This document shows, in pieces, positions 35,952-46,384 of a stretch of DNA of 64,000 bases. The stretch spans positions 248,001-312,000 of the forward strand of contig NW_008805073.1 in assembly GCF_000004825.1 (NCBI RefSeq), written 5' to 3'. Every line of letters begins with the position of its first letter. Position 1 is the stretch's first letter. The stretch comes from Heterostelium album PN500 (taxonomy: Eukaryota > Evosea > Eumycetozoa > Acytosteliales > Acytosteliaceae). The translations under genes were made by a program, and so were the position numbers. Below the pieces are notes generated by a model. It was not told the DNA's origin. It ran no database searches and saw only the letters and a program-made list of their open reading frames with translations.

Positions 35952-36399
35952 GGTTTGACTTTGGTATATTATTTGATTATCAAAGATCTAGATTGAATCT
36001 TTGTTACACAATATGGTGAACATTTGAGAAAGATATGGTTTAATCATTTTTAATCTAATATCTGATGATCCAAAATAATTAAGATATAAAATGAAAAAAA
36101 GTGGTTAGATCATTCTAAAAAGGATAATTTTATCAATAACCACAATAGTTTAAAAATTAATCAAAATCAAATAAATAAAAGGAATTAAAATAAAATAAAG
36201 TTGTTTAATAAATAAATTTAAATTTGAGAGTTTTATTTAATTATAATTTCTTAATTATATAATAGTTTTTTAATCGGTAAACTTGTTTTTTTGAAGAATT
36301 TAATTGGAGTTTTTATACATGGCTTGGAAGATAAAAGATACACTCTTTCTCTTTCTCTGGTTTGTAGGGTAAAGTATTTAAAGGCATTGGTATTTGGTA
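35952..36399. other. Intergenic AT-rich spacer
   Basis: It lies upstream of the HssA-like gene. A minus-strand frame (about 36251-36451) is rich in Lys/Tyr/Ile and overlaps the next small frame; it could be a frame-shifted continuation of it, but I cannot support a gene here. Confidence 0.35.
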
Positions 36400-36582
36400 T
36401 TATAACAAATATGGAATATTTGAATATATATAATGAGAGGTAATTGTACAATGATTATTATAGTTTATAAATTCAGTGTCGGGCACTACTGGAATATTGT
36501 ATACTATATAATAGTTATTACTCTGACAAATTAAAAGAATAATAAAACTAATAAATAATAATATATCTAACATTTTGTACAT
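36400..36582 (-). CDS. Possible small secreted peptide
   Basis: From ATG (36582, or 36573) a 60-residue frame begins with a good signal peptide (MLDILLFISFIILLICQS) followed by NNYYIVYNIPVVPDTEF. The rest is Asn/Tyr/His/Ile-rich and ends abruptly. The overlapping minus-strand frame to 36251 continues with more ordinary residues, so this may be a frameshifted remnant of a longer secreted protein like the one at 37627. Support is limited to the signal peptide. Confidence 0.35.
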   Translation of the reverse strand: MYKMLDILLFISFIILLICQSNNYYIVYNIPVVPDTEFINYNNHCTITSHYIYSNIPYLL

Positions 36583-37166
36583 TTTTGATTTATAGGATAA
36601 TCTTGTCTATAGGTATTTCGTTTAAAATTTTATATTTTTTTAATACAATATTGGCTGATGAATTTATAGTTTTGATTTATTTTATTCAACTAGAACAATA
36701 CATATGGTTTGATTTAAATATGATCCTTATCTTCGGTTGTACAAAAATCGGGTAAATTAATTGGAAACCAACAACACCAGATTAATTGATTAGAAACTTG
36801 TTCATTAGTATGAGAGTACTTTTATGTCTGTTTCTTTAATGAATTGAGCGGTTTATAATCAAATTTGGTTAGGTGTGTGTAAAAGTGTTGGTGATTTTGT
36901 GAGTATTTTATGTTGGTCAAGTATTACATCACAACCCACACCCCTCGAAAAATCAAATAATATTGGATTCAATCATAAAACTTACTATATTAGCATATGT
37001 CGTATGTATTTTCATTTTTTGAAAAAATTGTAACCATATTGTGATAGTGAAAACATATATATTTTTTAATGATCATGATCGTTAGTTGTAGACTTTAAAA
37101 ATGATATCACTAGTAGGTACTGAGTTTAATCAAAAGAAACACTAAAAAAGTTTTGATATCATTATA
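36583..37166. other. Intergenic spacer
   Basis: AT-rich, with a moderately less AT-rich patch at about 36880-36950 (TGTGTGTAAAAGTG...). No coding frame was recognised. Confidence 0.35.
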
Positions 37167-37469
37167 TCAATAACCTTTTTTAACAACTAGATGATTCAGA
37201 TAGAGAATGTGTACAGCTGGTGACCTATTTTTTAAAGGAGGGCATATTTCTATTTTAATCCAAACTGGAACATACTCATATCCACTATTATTAAAACCAT
37301 CTAGGTTGACCAATTGCATATTCACAAATGAATATATAGTATTTCATAATGTAATTTTTTTCTTTTTTATTGTTTTTTTTTGTCTGTCTATTCCAAAGGA
37401 TTTGATTGACCATTTCATTGTACACACCAAATTTAGGGAATACACAAATTCTTTTGGACTAACTTTTTT
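37167..37469 (-). pseudogene. Probable gene remnant with coding-like fragments
   Basis: Two minus-strand segments read like ordinary globular protein. The upstream one (about 37469-37395) follows a TTCAG acceptor and reads EFVYSLNLVCTMKWSIKSFG. The downstream one (37319-37167) reads MQLVNLDGFNNSGYEYVPVW, then IKIEICPPLKNRSPAVHILY and a stop. They are separated by an A-rich stretch with a stop and no usable splice donor. I read this as the broken end of a beta-rich host protein; no family was recognised. Confidence 0.3.
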
Positions 37470-37626
37470 CTGAACCGATTATCACAATTAAATCAATGAT
37501 TGATCAAGTGATAAATCAATATATAGCATGAATTTGAACAATGTTTATTTTATAATAAAATAATGGTTTTTTTCTTAATAGATTTTTTTATTTTTATTTT
37601 AGAAATTAAAAATACAATAGTTTTAT

Positions 37627-38019
37627 TTAATGGTAATTAATTAAATATGACCTGTTATATATATTGAGTGTAAAACATTGTTTATCTGAATCATAAATTA
37701 AAAATGATTCTGTGCGTATGAAAACTTTGGTGTTTCCATTGTACACAACAATGGCTTTATCCAAAGGTATTTTTTCGTTCATCCAATTGTCTTCGAAAGT
37801 AGTTACAGAATTTCTATTAAATTCATAAACCTGTACCGCTGGAAATATATCTAGAGTATAATGAGTGGCATTTCCTTTTATTGAGCCTATAGAGTGAATG
37901 GTATCTGATTTCAGTGGTTTCAATGTAATATTATAAATATTATTTTCACTTGTTGTAATTCCAAATTTTATTATACTTGAAAAAAGAAATAGTTGTACTA
38001 ATACTAAATAAATATTCAT
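37627..38019 (-). CDS. Small secreted protein of unknown function
   Basis: A single exon of 130 residues from ATG at 38019. Residues 1-23 form a signal peptide (MNIYLVLVQLFLFSSIIKFG). The mature part has an ordinary, beta-rich composition (NITLKPLKSDTIHSIGSIKG, FPAVQVYEFNRNSVTTFEDN, VVYNGNTKVFIRTESFLIYD), three to four N-glycosylation sequons, one Cys and no TM. It lies next to another possible signal-peptide gene (36400-36582) on the same strand. I do not recognise a family. Confidence 0.65.
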   Translation of the reverse strand: MNIYLVLVQLFLFSSIIKFGITTSENNIYNITLKPLKSDTIHSIGSIKGNATHYTLDIFPAVQVYEFNRNSVTTFEDNWMNEKIPLDKAIVVYNGNTKVFIRTESFLIYDSDKQCFTLNIYNRSYLINYH

Positions 38020-39059
38020 TTCTTTTTATCAATCTATTTTGTAGATTATTGTAATATTATAGTTAAATTTAATATAATTATATATTATTGATTGATTTTA
38101 ATTTTAAATTAAAATATTTTTTATTTTTACTAAAACGAAATAACATTGATACAACAATCAATTTAACAGGTTTATAAAAACAAACACAATAGTATTCAGA
38201 TGATGAATTTTATTAAAACAAAATATATATAAAATTGAATCTTTTCATTTCTCAGTTATTATTTGAACCAATTTTTGATACAATTGTTGTCAATAACAGT
38301 TGTTTTACTTTTCCTGTGGGTTGGTGTGCTTGCTGAATGTCAAGTGGGTGTTAGTGACAACAATTGTGTTGTTGATCATTTGAAAAAGTTTGTTTTTTTT
38401 TTCTGATTAGTTTGATAGGTTATCGTTGTTTTACATAAGTTTGCTAATTCTGTCAGAAGAAATTGTTATTTATTCCTATCTATATTCTGAAATCTATCTA
38501 ATAACAGTTGAAGCTCAGATCCATCGTTTGGTACGAGGTAATATAATTTTTATTAGGGTTATATCTTTTGATGTTAACTAAATTTATTCAAGGTTTTGAT
38601 TTATTCTATTTATAAATAAACTAATTTTTTGTAAATATTAAAAAAAATAAAATAAATCATTGTATTATAATATTGTTTACAAAATTTATCAGATAGAAAT
38701 CCAATTGCAAACTTTAGTATTTAGTTGGGTTTACAATTTAAATTACAACTTTAAACAAATATTAATGTTTTTGAATTTATTTAAAGTTAAGGTGGATTTA
38801 TAACTTTCTTTTCCTACATTACATCTTTTGGGAAAAAACAAAAAAAAAAAATTGGTGATGCTATTTTTTGCTAATTTTGTTTTAATGGCATCACAGCTTC
38901 GACAAAATTTTAATTAATTTTTAAATTAACTGACAGAATTAGATGACTGACTCTCTTAGCTTATAGTTTGAACTATAGCAAATAAACTTTAGTTTAGTAA
39001 CTATCTTAATCTTATTTGTTTGTTATTTTTGTTATTAGTATTACTAGCTAGTTATAGTA
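38020..39059. other. Intergenic region with an inverted repeat
   Basis: It separates the secreted-protein gene (-) and the hydrolase gene (+), so it contains both promoters. The main structure is the inverted repeat at 38281-38366. The remainder is AT-rich with no coding frame. Confidence 0.45.
38281..38366. repeat. 11-bp perfect inverted repeat enclosing a G/T-rich segment
   Basis: CAATTGTTGTC (38281-38291) and GACAACAATTG (38356-38366) are exact reverse complements separated by 64 bases that are clearly less AT-rich than the flanks. It could form a cruciform or, if transcribed, a stem closing a small RNA. Confidence 0.5.
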
Positions 39060-40324
39060 ATGAAATCACCAATCAATTTATATTTTAATAAAGAAAATAC
39101 TGAAAATCTTAAAATACTAGAAAAGTGTCCAACTCTCTATCGTAAACCAAAGGTAGATGCTATAAACAGTAAATCGAATGATAATAACACTACAGCTAGC
39201 AGTGATGAACCATCGGTTGTGAATGATGCAACCTTTGAAACATCATTACTGTTGGCCAACACACATTTTCACTCTTACTACGCATCCTATCATAGAAACC
39301 CTCTGAATCTACCAACGAGAAGAGAGGTACTGATAGCAGAGGACGGTGGAACTGTCTCACTCGATTGGTTCACATTCGACAACGATAAGAATTTCAATGA
39401 GGAGACACCGACCATTCTGATGCTTCACGGTCTCACCGGTGGATCACACGAAGTATACGTACAATACTGTGCAAAAGATGCATACACAAAGAAAGGATTC
39501 AGAACCGTTGTATTTAACTATCGTGGTTGTGCAGAGAATATTGTAACCGTAAGTAATAAATTTCCAGTTTGGAAGAATATTCTTCTTTTCGAAATGTGTA
39601 TAGAAAAAAATTAATATTAATGTTTTTTTTCAATCATTGAAATAATAATGATAATGATAATAATAATAAGGCGGATCAAACATATAGTGCAGCATTTACA
39701 GGTGATCTTAAAATGGTTGTAAAACACTTGGTAAAGACGTTGCCAAAGGCAAAGTTATTTGCTATCGGATTTTCTCTGGGATCGGCAATCCTCGCAAAGT
39801 ATCTCAGTCAAGTCGGAACCGACACACCTTTCATTGCGAATTGCAGTGCTTCCAATCCGATGGATATGAACAAGTCGTCGATCAATCTGAAATCGACGTA
39901 CATAAACAACAAGTTCTACAATGAGATGTTGGCAAACAACCTAAAGAATCTCTTCACCAAGTGGGGTGACCGTTTGGAGCAGTTTGCAAAGCGCGAAGAC
40001 GTATTGAAAGCAATGACCATCAAGGAGATCGATGAGTTGATCACCAGCAAGGTGTTTGGTTACGCATCGGCCGAGGATTACTACAAGGATGGCAGTGCGT
40101 GCAATCATCTCGAGAAAATAGAGAAACCGATTCTCTTTTTGACATCGACGGACGATCCGATTGCTCCAACCTGCGGAATTCCTTTCGATAAGTTCAAAGC
40201 TAACCCCAACACAATTTTAGCAACCACCTCCTATGGTGGTCATCTCGGATTCCTCTACGATCTTACATCCAATCAATCATGGTTAGACAATGTAGTAGTA
40301 GAATATTTTTCAAGTTTTTTGTAA
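39060..40324 (+). CDS. Alpha/beta hydrolase of the ABHD1/ABHD3-YheT family
   Basis: Exons 39060-39548 and 39671-40324 give 380 residues. The family pattern is complete: TPTILMLHGLTGGSHE around residue 120 (oxyanion region), FNYRGCAEN, the nucleophile elbow GFSLGS with Ser198, the acid in LTSTDDPIAP (Asp324 or Asp325), and His354 in YGGHLGF. YheT/ABHD1/3 proteins act as lipases or esterases on membrane lipids; ABHD3 cleaves medium-chain phosphatidylcholines. The substrate here is unknown. An N-terminal Asn/Ser insert (about 35-55) is dictyostelid-style. No TM anchor is obvious, although animal members have one. Confidence 0.88.
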
Positions 40325-41568
40325 TAATAATAATAATAATAAAAATAATATCTAATAATTCAAGATTTATCAAACTAATAATAATTAGAAAAATAATCGG
40401 AAAAAGAAAAAAAAAAAAAAAAAAGGTAAATCAAGAAACGTTGTTTGTAAAAATAATTTACTAATAATAAATTGGTGAATCATCATTATCATCATCATTT
40501 TCATCATCATTATGATTCATAAGAATATAATTAATTAAATTTGATATAAGGTTAGTTAACTTAACTTCTTAACATAAGTTAATCACTCTTTTAAATATAA
40601 CTTCACCATCAATGATGTATCGATCACCAATTGATCACACATCACCAAAAAAAAAAATATATATATATTTGTATTAAAATCAAACTAACTTATTTATAAA
40701 TAAGTAGTAGCTGATTTTATATTTTAAAGATTTGATGTTTATTTTTGTACTGATTGTTTTGTGTTTGTCTCTTTGAGTATCATCATTGGAATCGAAACAT
40801 GTCATTACTGATGACACTGATCAGGTGTCTTGTCTAGTTGTGTGTGTGTTTTTTAAAAATATCAAAAATTTGCAAAAAATATGGAATTTTTCAAAAATGT
40901 TTTGCATCGAAAAACAAAAAAGAGTAATCGTTGTATGCAACATTCATGATGCAGTACCGATTTTCAATATAATTGTTTTAAAAACAGCAAATATTTGTCC
41001 ACACCACATGTAAATTTAAATGGTGAAGACAGTGATTACAACAACAATAACAACAACAACACATTTATTAACACTTATGATTTAAAGAGTGTTTGTTGAC
41101 CATTCTCTCTCTTGCTGCAGAATCTGAATTAAAAACAAAATAAATTTAAATTTAATTATATCTCTCCTCCTTAGCATATACATTTCTTTTACTTTTCATT
41201 TCATTCCTAAAACAAAAACCAACTTTTCATTTTGGTATTGCTTTATGTTTATTTTATATTTATATTTATATATTTTTAATTAGCTTAACACGTAATTTAT
41301 TAGTTTTTAATTTATAAACTACTACTTTACACAATTGTGCTTTTAAAAAGTCATATTTCAAAAACACTTTTAATTAATTAAATATCACCACCACACTTTC
41401 TTTCTTAATTGATTACATTTTTACAAATTTAGCATTGTTTTTTATGTTTTTATTTATATAAATATCATATAATTTATAGTAATTACTATAATAATCATAG
41501 TTGTATTTTATATTAGTTTGTTTATATTATTTTATTTCTTGTTAATATATATATATATTAAAATATAA
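40325..41568. other. Intergenic region between tandem genes
   Basis: About 1.2 kb, AT-rich. It has an A run near 40408-40424, (CAT/ATC)n near 40475-40510 and AAC repeats near 41038-41060. A 75-codon frame at 40786-41013 starts from a non-ATG and has no convincing composition. The promoter of the ABC transporter must lie near 41400-41560. Confidence 0.45.
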
Positions 41569-44500
41569 ATGGTAGATTCATCGGAAACTACCAAAAGAAA
41601 AGAAACTAGAGACGAGCGGTTTCAGCGAAAGAGAGCAGAGAGAAAAGATGTAGAAGGCTTTGGAGGTCAAGAAAGTCCAGAGGAGAATTCATTCTTTCTC
41701 TTTAAATTAACATGGGATTGGGCAAATAGGTAATGTATTACTATTTTAAAATAATATAATAATAATAATCATCATTAAATAATAATATCAGCTATTATTC
41801 CGATAAGAAAAAGAAATTTCAACAATGAAAAATGTTTGCAGATTTCTTTTTTTTTTTTTTTTTTTTTTATAGATCAAAAAGTTCATGACTTTTTTAGGAA
41901 AAATTAAAATATATTAATTTTTTATTTATATATTTACTATTTATTAGATTTGTTTGGTTTTGTTTTAGAAATGTTTTGGAACAAAAACATATTTGGAATC
42001 TTGCCAGTTTCGATAGGGCAGAGATGATCAGTGAGAAGATGAGAAAGCAATGGGAGTTGGAAATCAAAAAGGAAAAACCATCGTATACCAGAGCGGGTAT
42101 TAGAGCGTTCGGTCCTATCTATGGTATAGCGAGTATCTACTATCTCATCTATATTGCATCACAGTTTGTCGGACCAGAGATGCTTTCAAAGATGGTCATT
42201 TTCGTCACCAAAGCAAAGATGCACGATCCCAATCTAAATCTAGATTTGAATTGGGGTTACTACTATGCATTGATCATCTTTATCTCTGCGATGATCGGTT
42301 CCGTTTGTCTATATCAATCGAATATGATGACTGCAAGAGTTGGTGATTATGTAAGTATTTATAACTATATATATTAATATTGTTGTTGTTTGTTTGCTTG
42401 TTCTTAAGTCATACTAATTCTGTTTTTGCTTTGTTTTTATTTTTTTGCAGATGAGATCAGCGATTGTTTGTGATGTCTATAGAAAAGCATTGAAATTAAG
42501 TAATTCAGCAAGAGCAAAGACTTCTACTGGTGAGATTGTCAATCTGATGAGTAATGACGCTCAGAGAATGATTGAAGTGTTTATCATGGTGAACAACGGT
42601 ATATTCGCACCGGTACAGATTGTCGTTTGTGTTGTGTTGCTCTACTTGAAGATCAAATGGATCACATTCGTTGCACTCGGTTTCATGTTGTTGATCGTTC
42701 CAATCAATGGTGTTGCCGCCAAGAGTTTGATGGCTGTGCGTCGTTCTCTCGTCAGATTCACAGATATCCGTGTGAAAACAACCAACGAGATACTTCAATC
42801 GATCAAAGTAATTAAACTCTACGCCTGGGAAGATTCTTTCGCCAAGCGTGTATTCGATAAGCGTGCCAATGAAATTAAACATCTCTTTAAATTTACCTAT
42901 ATCGTAAGTTATAAATTTATCAACAACAACAACAAACAAATTAATTATTAACATACTTTTAACAAAACAGAGAACTGGTTTGGTAATTGTTGTTGTATCA
43001 GTACCAACAATGGTATCAATGTTGGTATTCAGTATTTATTATGAAGTAAATGGTCGTATGGATGCAGGTGATATTTTCGCAGCCGTTGCTTATCTCAATA
43101 TTCTGAGAGGACCATTGACTTTCTTGCCATTGATTATTGCTCTGGTAGCACAGCTTCAAGTGGCCACAAAGAGAGTCACTGACTTTTTGTTGCTTGATGA
43201 GTGCGAGACTGTCAAGGAGCCAGAAGATCCAACTCTGCCAAACGGTATCTATATGGACGGTGCTCAGTTGGTTTGGAATCCAGAGAAGGAGGATTCCTTC
43301 CACTTGGACGATATCTCGATGCGTTGCGACGGTGCCTCGTTGACAATGATCGTTGGATCTGTCGGAAGTGGAAAGTCGACATTGTGTCAATCGATGTTGG
43401 GTGAGCTAAGCTTACAGAAGGGATCGCTCGGTGTAAGAGGTTCGATTGCTTACGCTGCTCAACAGCCTTGCATTACCAATGCTAGTCTGCGAGATAATAT
43501 TCTCTTTGGAAAGGAGATGAACGAAGAGCGTTATCTTGAGGTGATCGAGTGCTGTGCACTCGAGCGTGACTTGGAGATGTTTCCACAGGGCGATCTCGTT
43601 GAGATTGGTGAGCGTGGAGTCAATCTCTCCGGTGGTCAGAAACAGCGTGTCTCCATTGCCAGAGCGGTCTACAGCGATGCCGACATCTATATTTTTGACG
43701 ATCCACTCTCGGCTGTCGATGCACACGTCGGTAAACATCTTTTCCACAAATGTATCAACGGTGTTCTAAAGAACAAAACAGTGATTCTCTCATCGAATCA
43801 ATTGCAATATCTACCGTATGCCAGTCATGTCGTTGTGTTGGCACACAACGGTATTTCAGAGCGTGGTACCTACCAAGAGATTCTCGATTCCAAACAGGAG
43901 TTCTCCAAGCAGATCATCGAGTATGGTATCGAGGAAACCAACGAAGCTGTCGACACAGAGATGGAAGTGGAAATCAAGGAGAAAACAAAATCCGATAAGA
44001 TAGTATTGAAGAATAAGGATGGTAAACTCATCCAACAGGAGGAGCGTGAAGAAGGTTCCGTTAGTCTCCGTGTCTACCTCAAATATTTCACAGCTGGTGG
44101 AGCATTACATTTCATAGTGGCAATGATTTTGTACCTTCTCGATGTAGGTTCATCTATTTTCACCAATTGGTGGTTGTCTCACTGGTCGAATTCTCAGCCA
44201 GAGATCACAGCTAAAGGAACAGCCGATGGTCTTACCAACAGACAATTCCTCTTCTGTTTCATCGGTATCGGTTTCGGATCGATCTTGATCACCTGTTTCA
44301 GAACTATTACATTCTTCTCCTATTGTGTCAAGGTCGGTCGTTATCTTCACAACAAATTGTTCAGCGCAATCTTGCGTGCACCAATGTGGTTCTTTGATAC
44401 CACACCACTCGGTCGTATCATCAATCGTTTCACTCGTGATTTGGATAGTGTTGACAATTTGATTTCGTCTTCGATCGCCCAATATATAAATTTCTTCTTG

Positions 44501-46012
44501 ACTGTCATCGGTACCATTATTATCATGGCCACCGTCATTCCAAAGCTTCTCATTGTTTTGGCACCGTTAGTCATATTGTTCTATATCCTACAGTCATTCT
44601 ATCGTCATACCTCCAGAGAGCTTCAACGTCTGGAGGCTATCAGTCGTTCACCTATTTTCGCTCATTTCACAGAGACTTTGAATGGTGTGGCAACTCTTCG
44701 TGCCTACAAGAGCATCGATGCAAACATTAAGCTCAACATGAAATATCTGAATAACAACAACTCTGCCTATCTTACTCTACAGGCTTGTATGCAGTGGTTG
44801 GGTCTTCGTTTGGATCTCATTGGTAACATTGTTATTTTCTTTACTTTCATCTTTATCAATTTGTCGCGTGACAGCATTGAGCTTGGTTCCATCGGTCTTG
44901 CACTGTCCTACTCATTGTCATTGACACAATCACTAAATCGTGCAACCCTCCAGGCAGCAGATACCGAAACAAAGATGAACAGTGTAGAGAGAATTCTTCA
45001 TTATATCAATGGTCCAACTGAAGCCAAACAAATCATTGAGGAGTGTCGTCCAGATCCACAATGGCCACAACAAGGTGGTATCGTATTCGATAATCTCGTC
45101 ATGAGATATCGTGAAGGACTCGACCCAGTTTTGAAGGGTATCAGTTGTGAAATCAAACCAAAGGAGAAAGTTGGTATTGTTGGTCGTACAGGTGCCGGTA
45201 AATCATCGATTGTTTTGGCATTGTTCCGTCTTGTCGAGGCATCGGAAGGTCGTATCCTTATCGACGGAGAAGATATCTCCAAATTCGGTCTCAAAGACTT
45301 GCGTAAGAACCTCTCGATTATCCCACAGGACCCAGTTTTGTTCTCTGGAACTTTGAGAGAGAATTTGGATCCATTCAACGAGAAATCAGATGCCGATCTC
45401 TGGGATCTTCTTGAAAACATTCAGTTGGCAGCAGTGGTTCGTGGTAATGAAGGAGGACTGCTATGTAAAGTAACAGATAACGGTGACAATTGGTCGGTTG
45501 GACAGAAACAACTTATTTGTTTGGGTAGAGCTTTGTTGCGTAAACCAAAGGTTCTCGTATTGGATGAGGCCACTGCCAGTGTTGACTCCAAGACTGATCA
45601 ATTAATTCAGCTCACCGTCAGATCTAAATTCTCAGACTGCACAATTTTGACAATTGCTCATCGTCTCAATACAATCATGGACAGTGATCGTATTATTGTT
45701 TTGGACGCTGGAAAGGTTTCAGAATTCGATTCACCACACAACCTTCTTCAAAATCCAAATGGTTTACTGACTTGGTTAGTTGAGGAGACTGGTCCACAAA
45801 ATGCTAAGCTTCTAAGAAAGATCGCCAAGGCTGGTAAATACATTACATCCTTGGATGAGGAAGTGGAAACTGATTCCAATAGTATTGAAACACCACAAGT
45901 GGAAACTCCACCAACCCAAAACGTAGAAGAAACGATAAAAGTTGAAGATTTAGATGAAGAAAGTAGTTCATCATCTTCATCATCCAACGAAAATAATAAT
46001 CAAAATGAATAA
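41569..46012 (+). CDS. ABC transporter, ABCC (MRP) subfamily
   Basis: Exons 41569-41729, 41969-42350, 42451-42903 and 42971-46012 give 1345 residues, normal for a short ABCC without TMD0. The order is TMD1 (about 90-390), NBD1 (about 425-640), TMD2 (about 700-1000) and NBD2 (about 1035-1280), then a Glu/Ser-rich tail. NBD1 has Walker [10 protein letters not shown] (Lys467), signature LSGGQKQR (551-558) and Walker [12 protein letters not shown], with Asp where other ABCs have the catalytic Glu, as in ABCC generally. NBD2 has GRTGAGKSS (Lys1076), the ABCC-typical WSVGQKQL, Walker [13 protein letters not shown] and the H-loop IAHRLNTI. In NBD1 the H-loop His is replaced by Asn608 (LSSNQLQ). Function would be ATP-driven export of organic anions or conjugates at a membrane; the substrate cannot be read from sequence. 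Confidence 0.93.
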
Positions 46013-46384
46013 TCGAATCATATTTAAATAAAATATATTAAAAACTATTTATTAAAGTCAACTGATGTGCCCATCCTCAATTTAAGTAGCATTAGTTTAT
46101 GTTAATAATTGATGTTTGATAGTGGGCGGTTGAAACTATAAGTGATTTTTATTTGATGTATTTTACTATTTATAACATTTTTGTTTGTCGATTGTTTGAA
46201 GCACTTCTTCCGTAATTCGCAGTGGCTATTCTATCACTGCCCCACTTTTTCTGGCACTCTTTATTAAGGAAAACCCCACATGACGCAAATTCCAACATTT
46301 AATTTGCTTCTTTTTTTTTTTTTTAAATTAATGTTTTTTTTTTTAATAAATTTATTTATGTCAATTTTAATATTATTGTTTAAT
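46013..46384. other. Space between convergent genes with structured, less AT-rich DNA
   Basis: The 3' ends of the ABCC gene (+) and clathrin heavy chain (-) face each other here. The stretch 46055-46285 is unusually G/C-rich for noncoding DNA and can fold: GTGCCCATC (about 46066) with GATAGTGGGC (about 46119), and GCAGTG with CACTGC at about 46220-46240. A T run at 46311-46324 follows. It may be an RNA gene or a 3' untranslated region. Confidence 0.4.

Noticed and set aside
40786-41013. 75-codon plus-strand frame
   Set aside because: It starts at a non-ATG codon, has low-complexity flanks and no recognisable domain.
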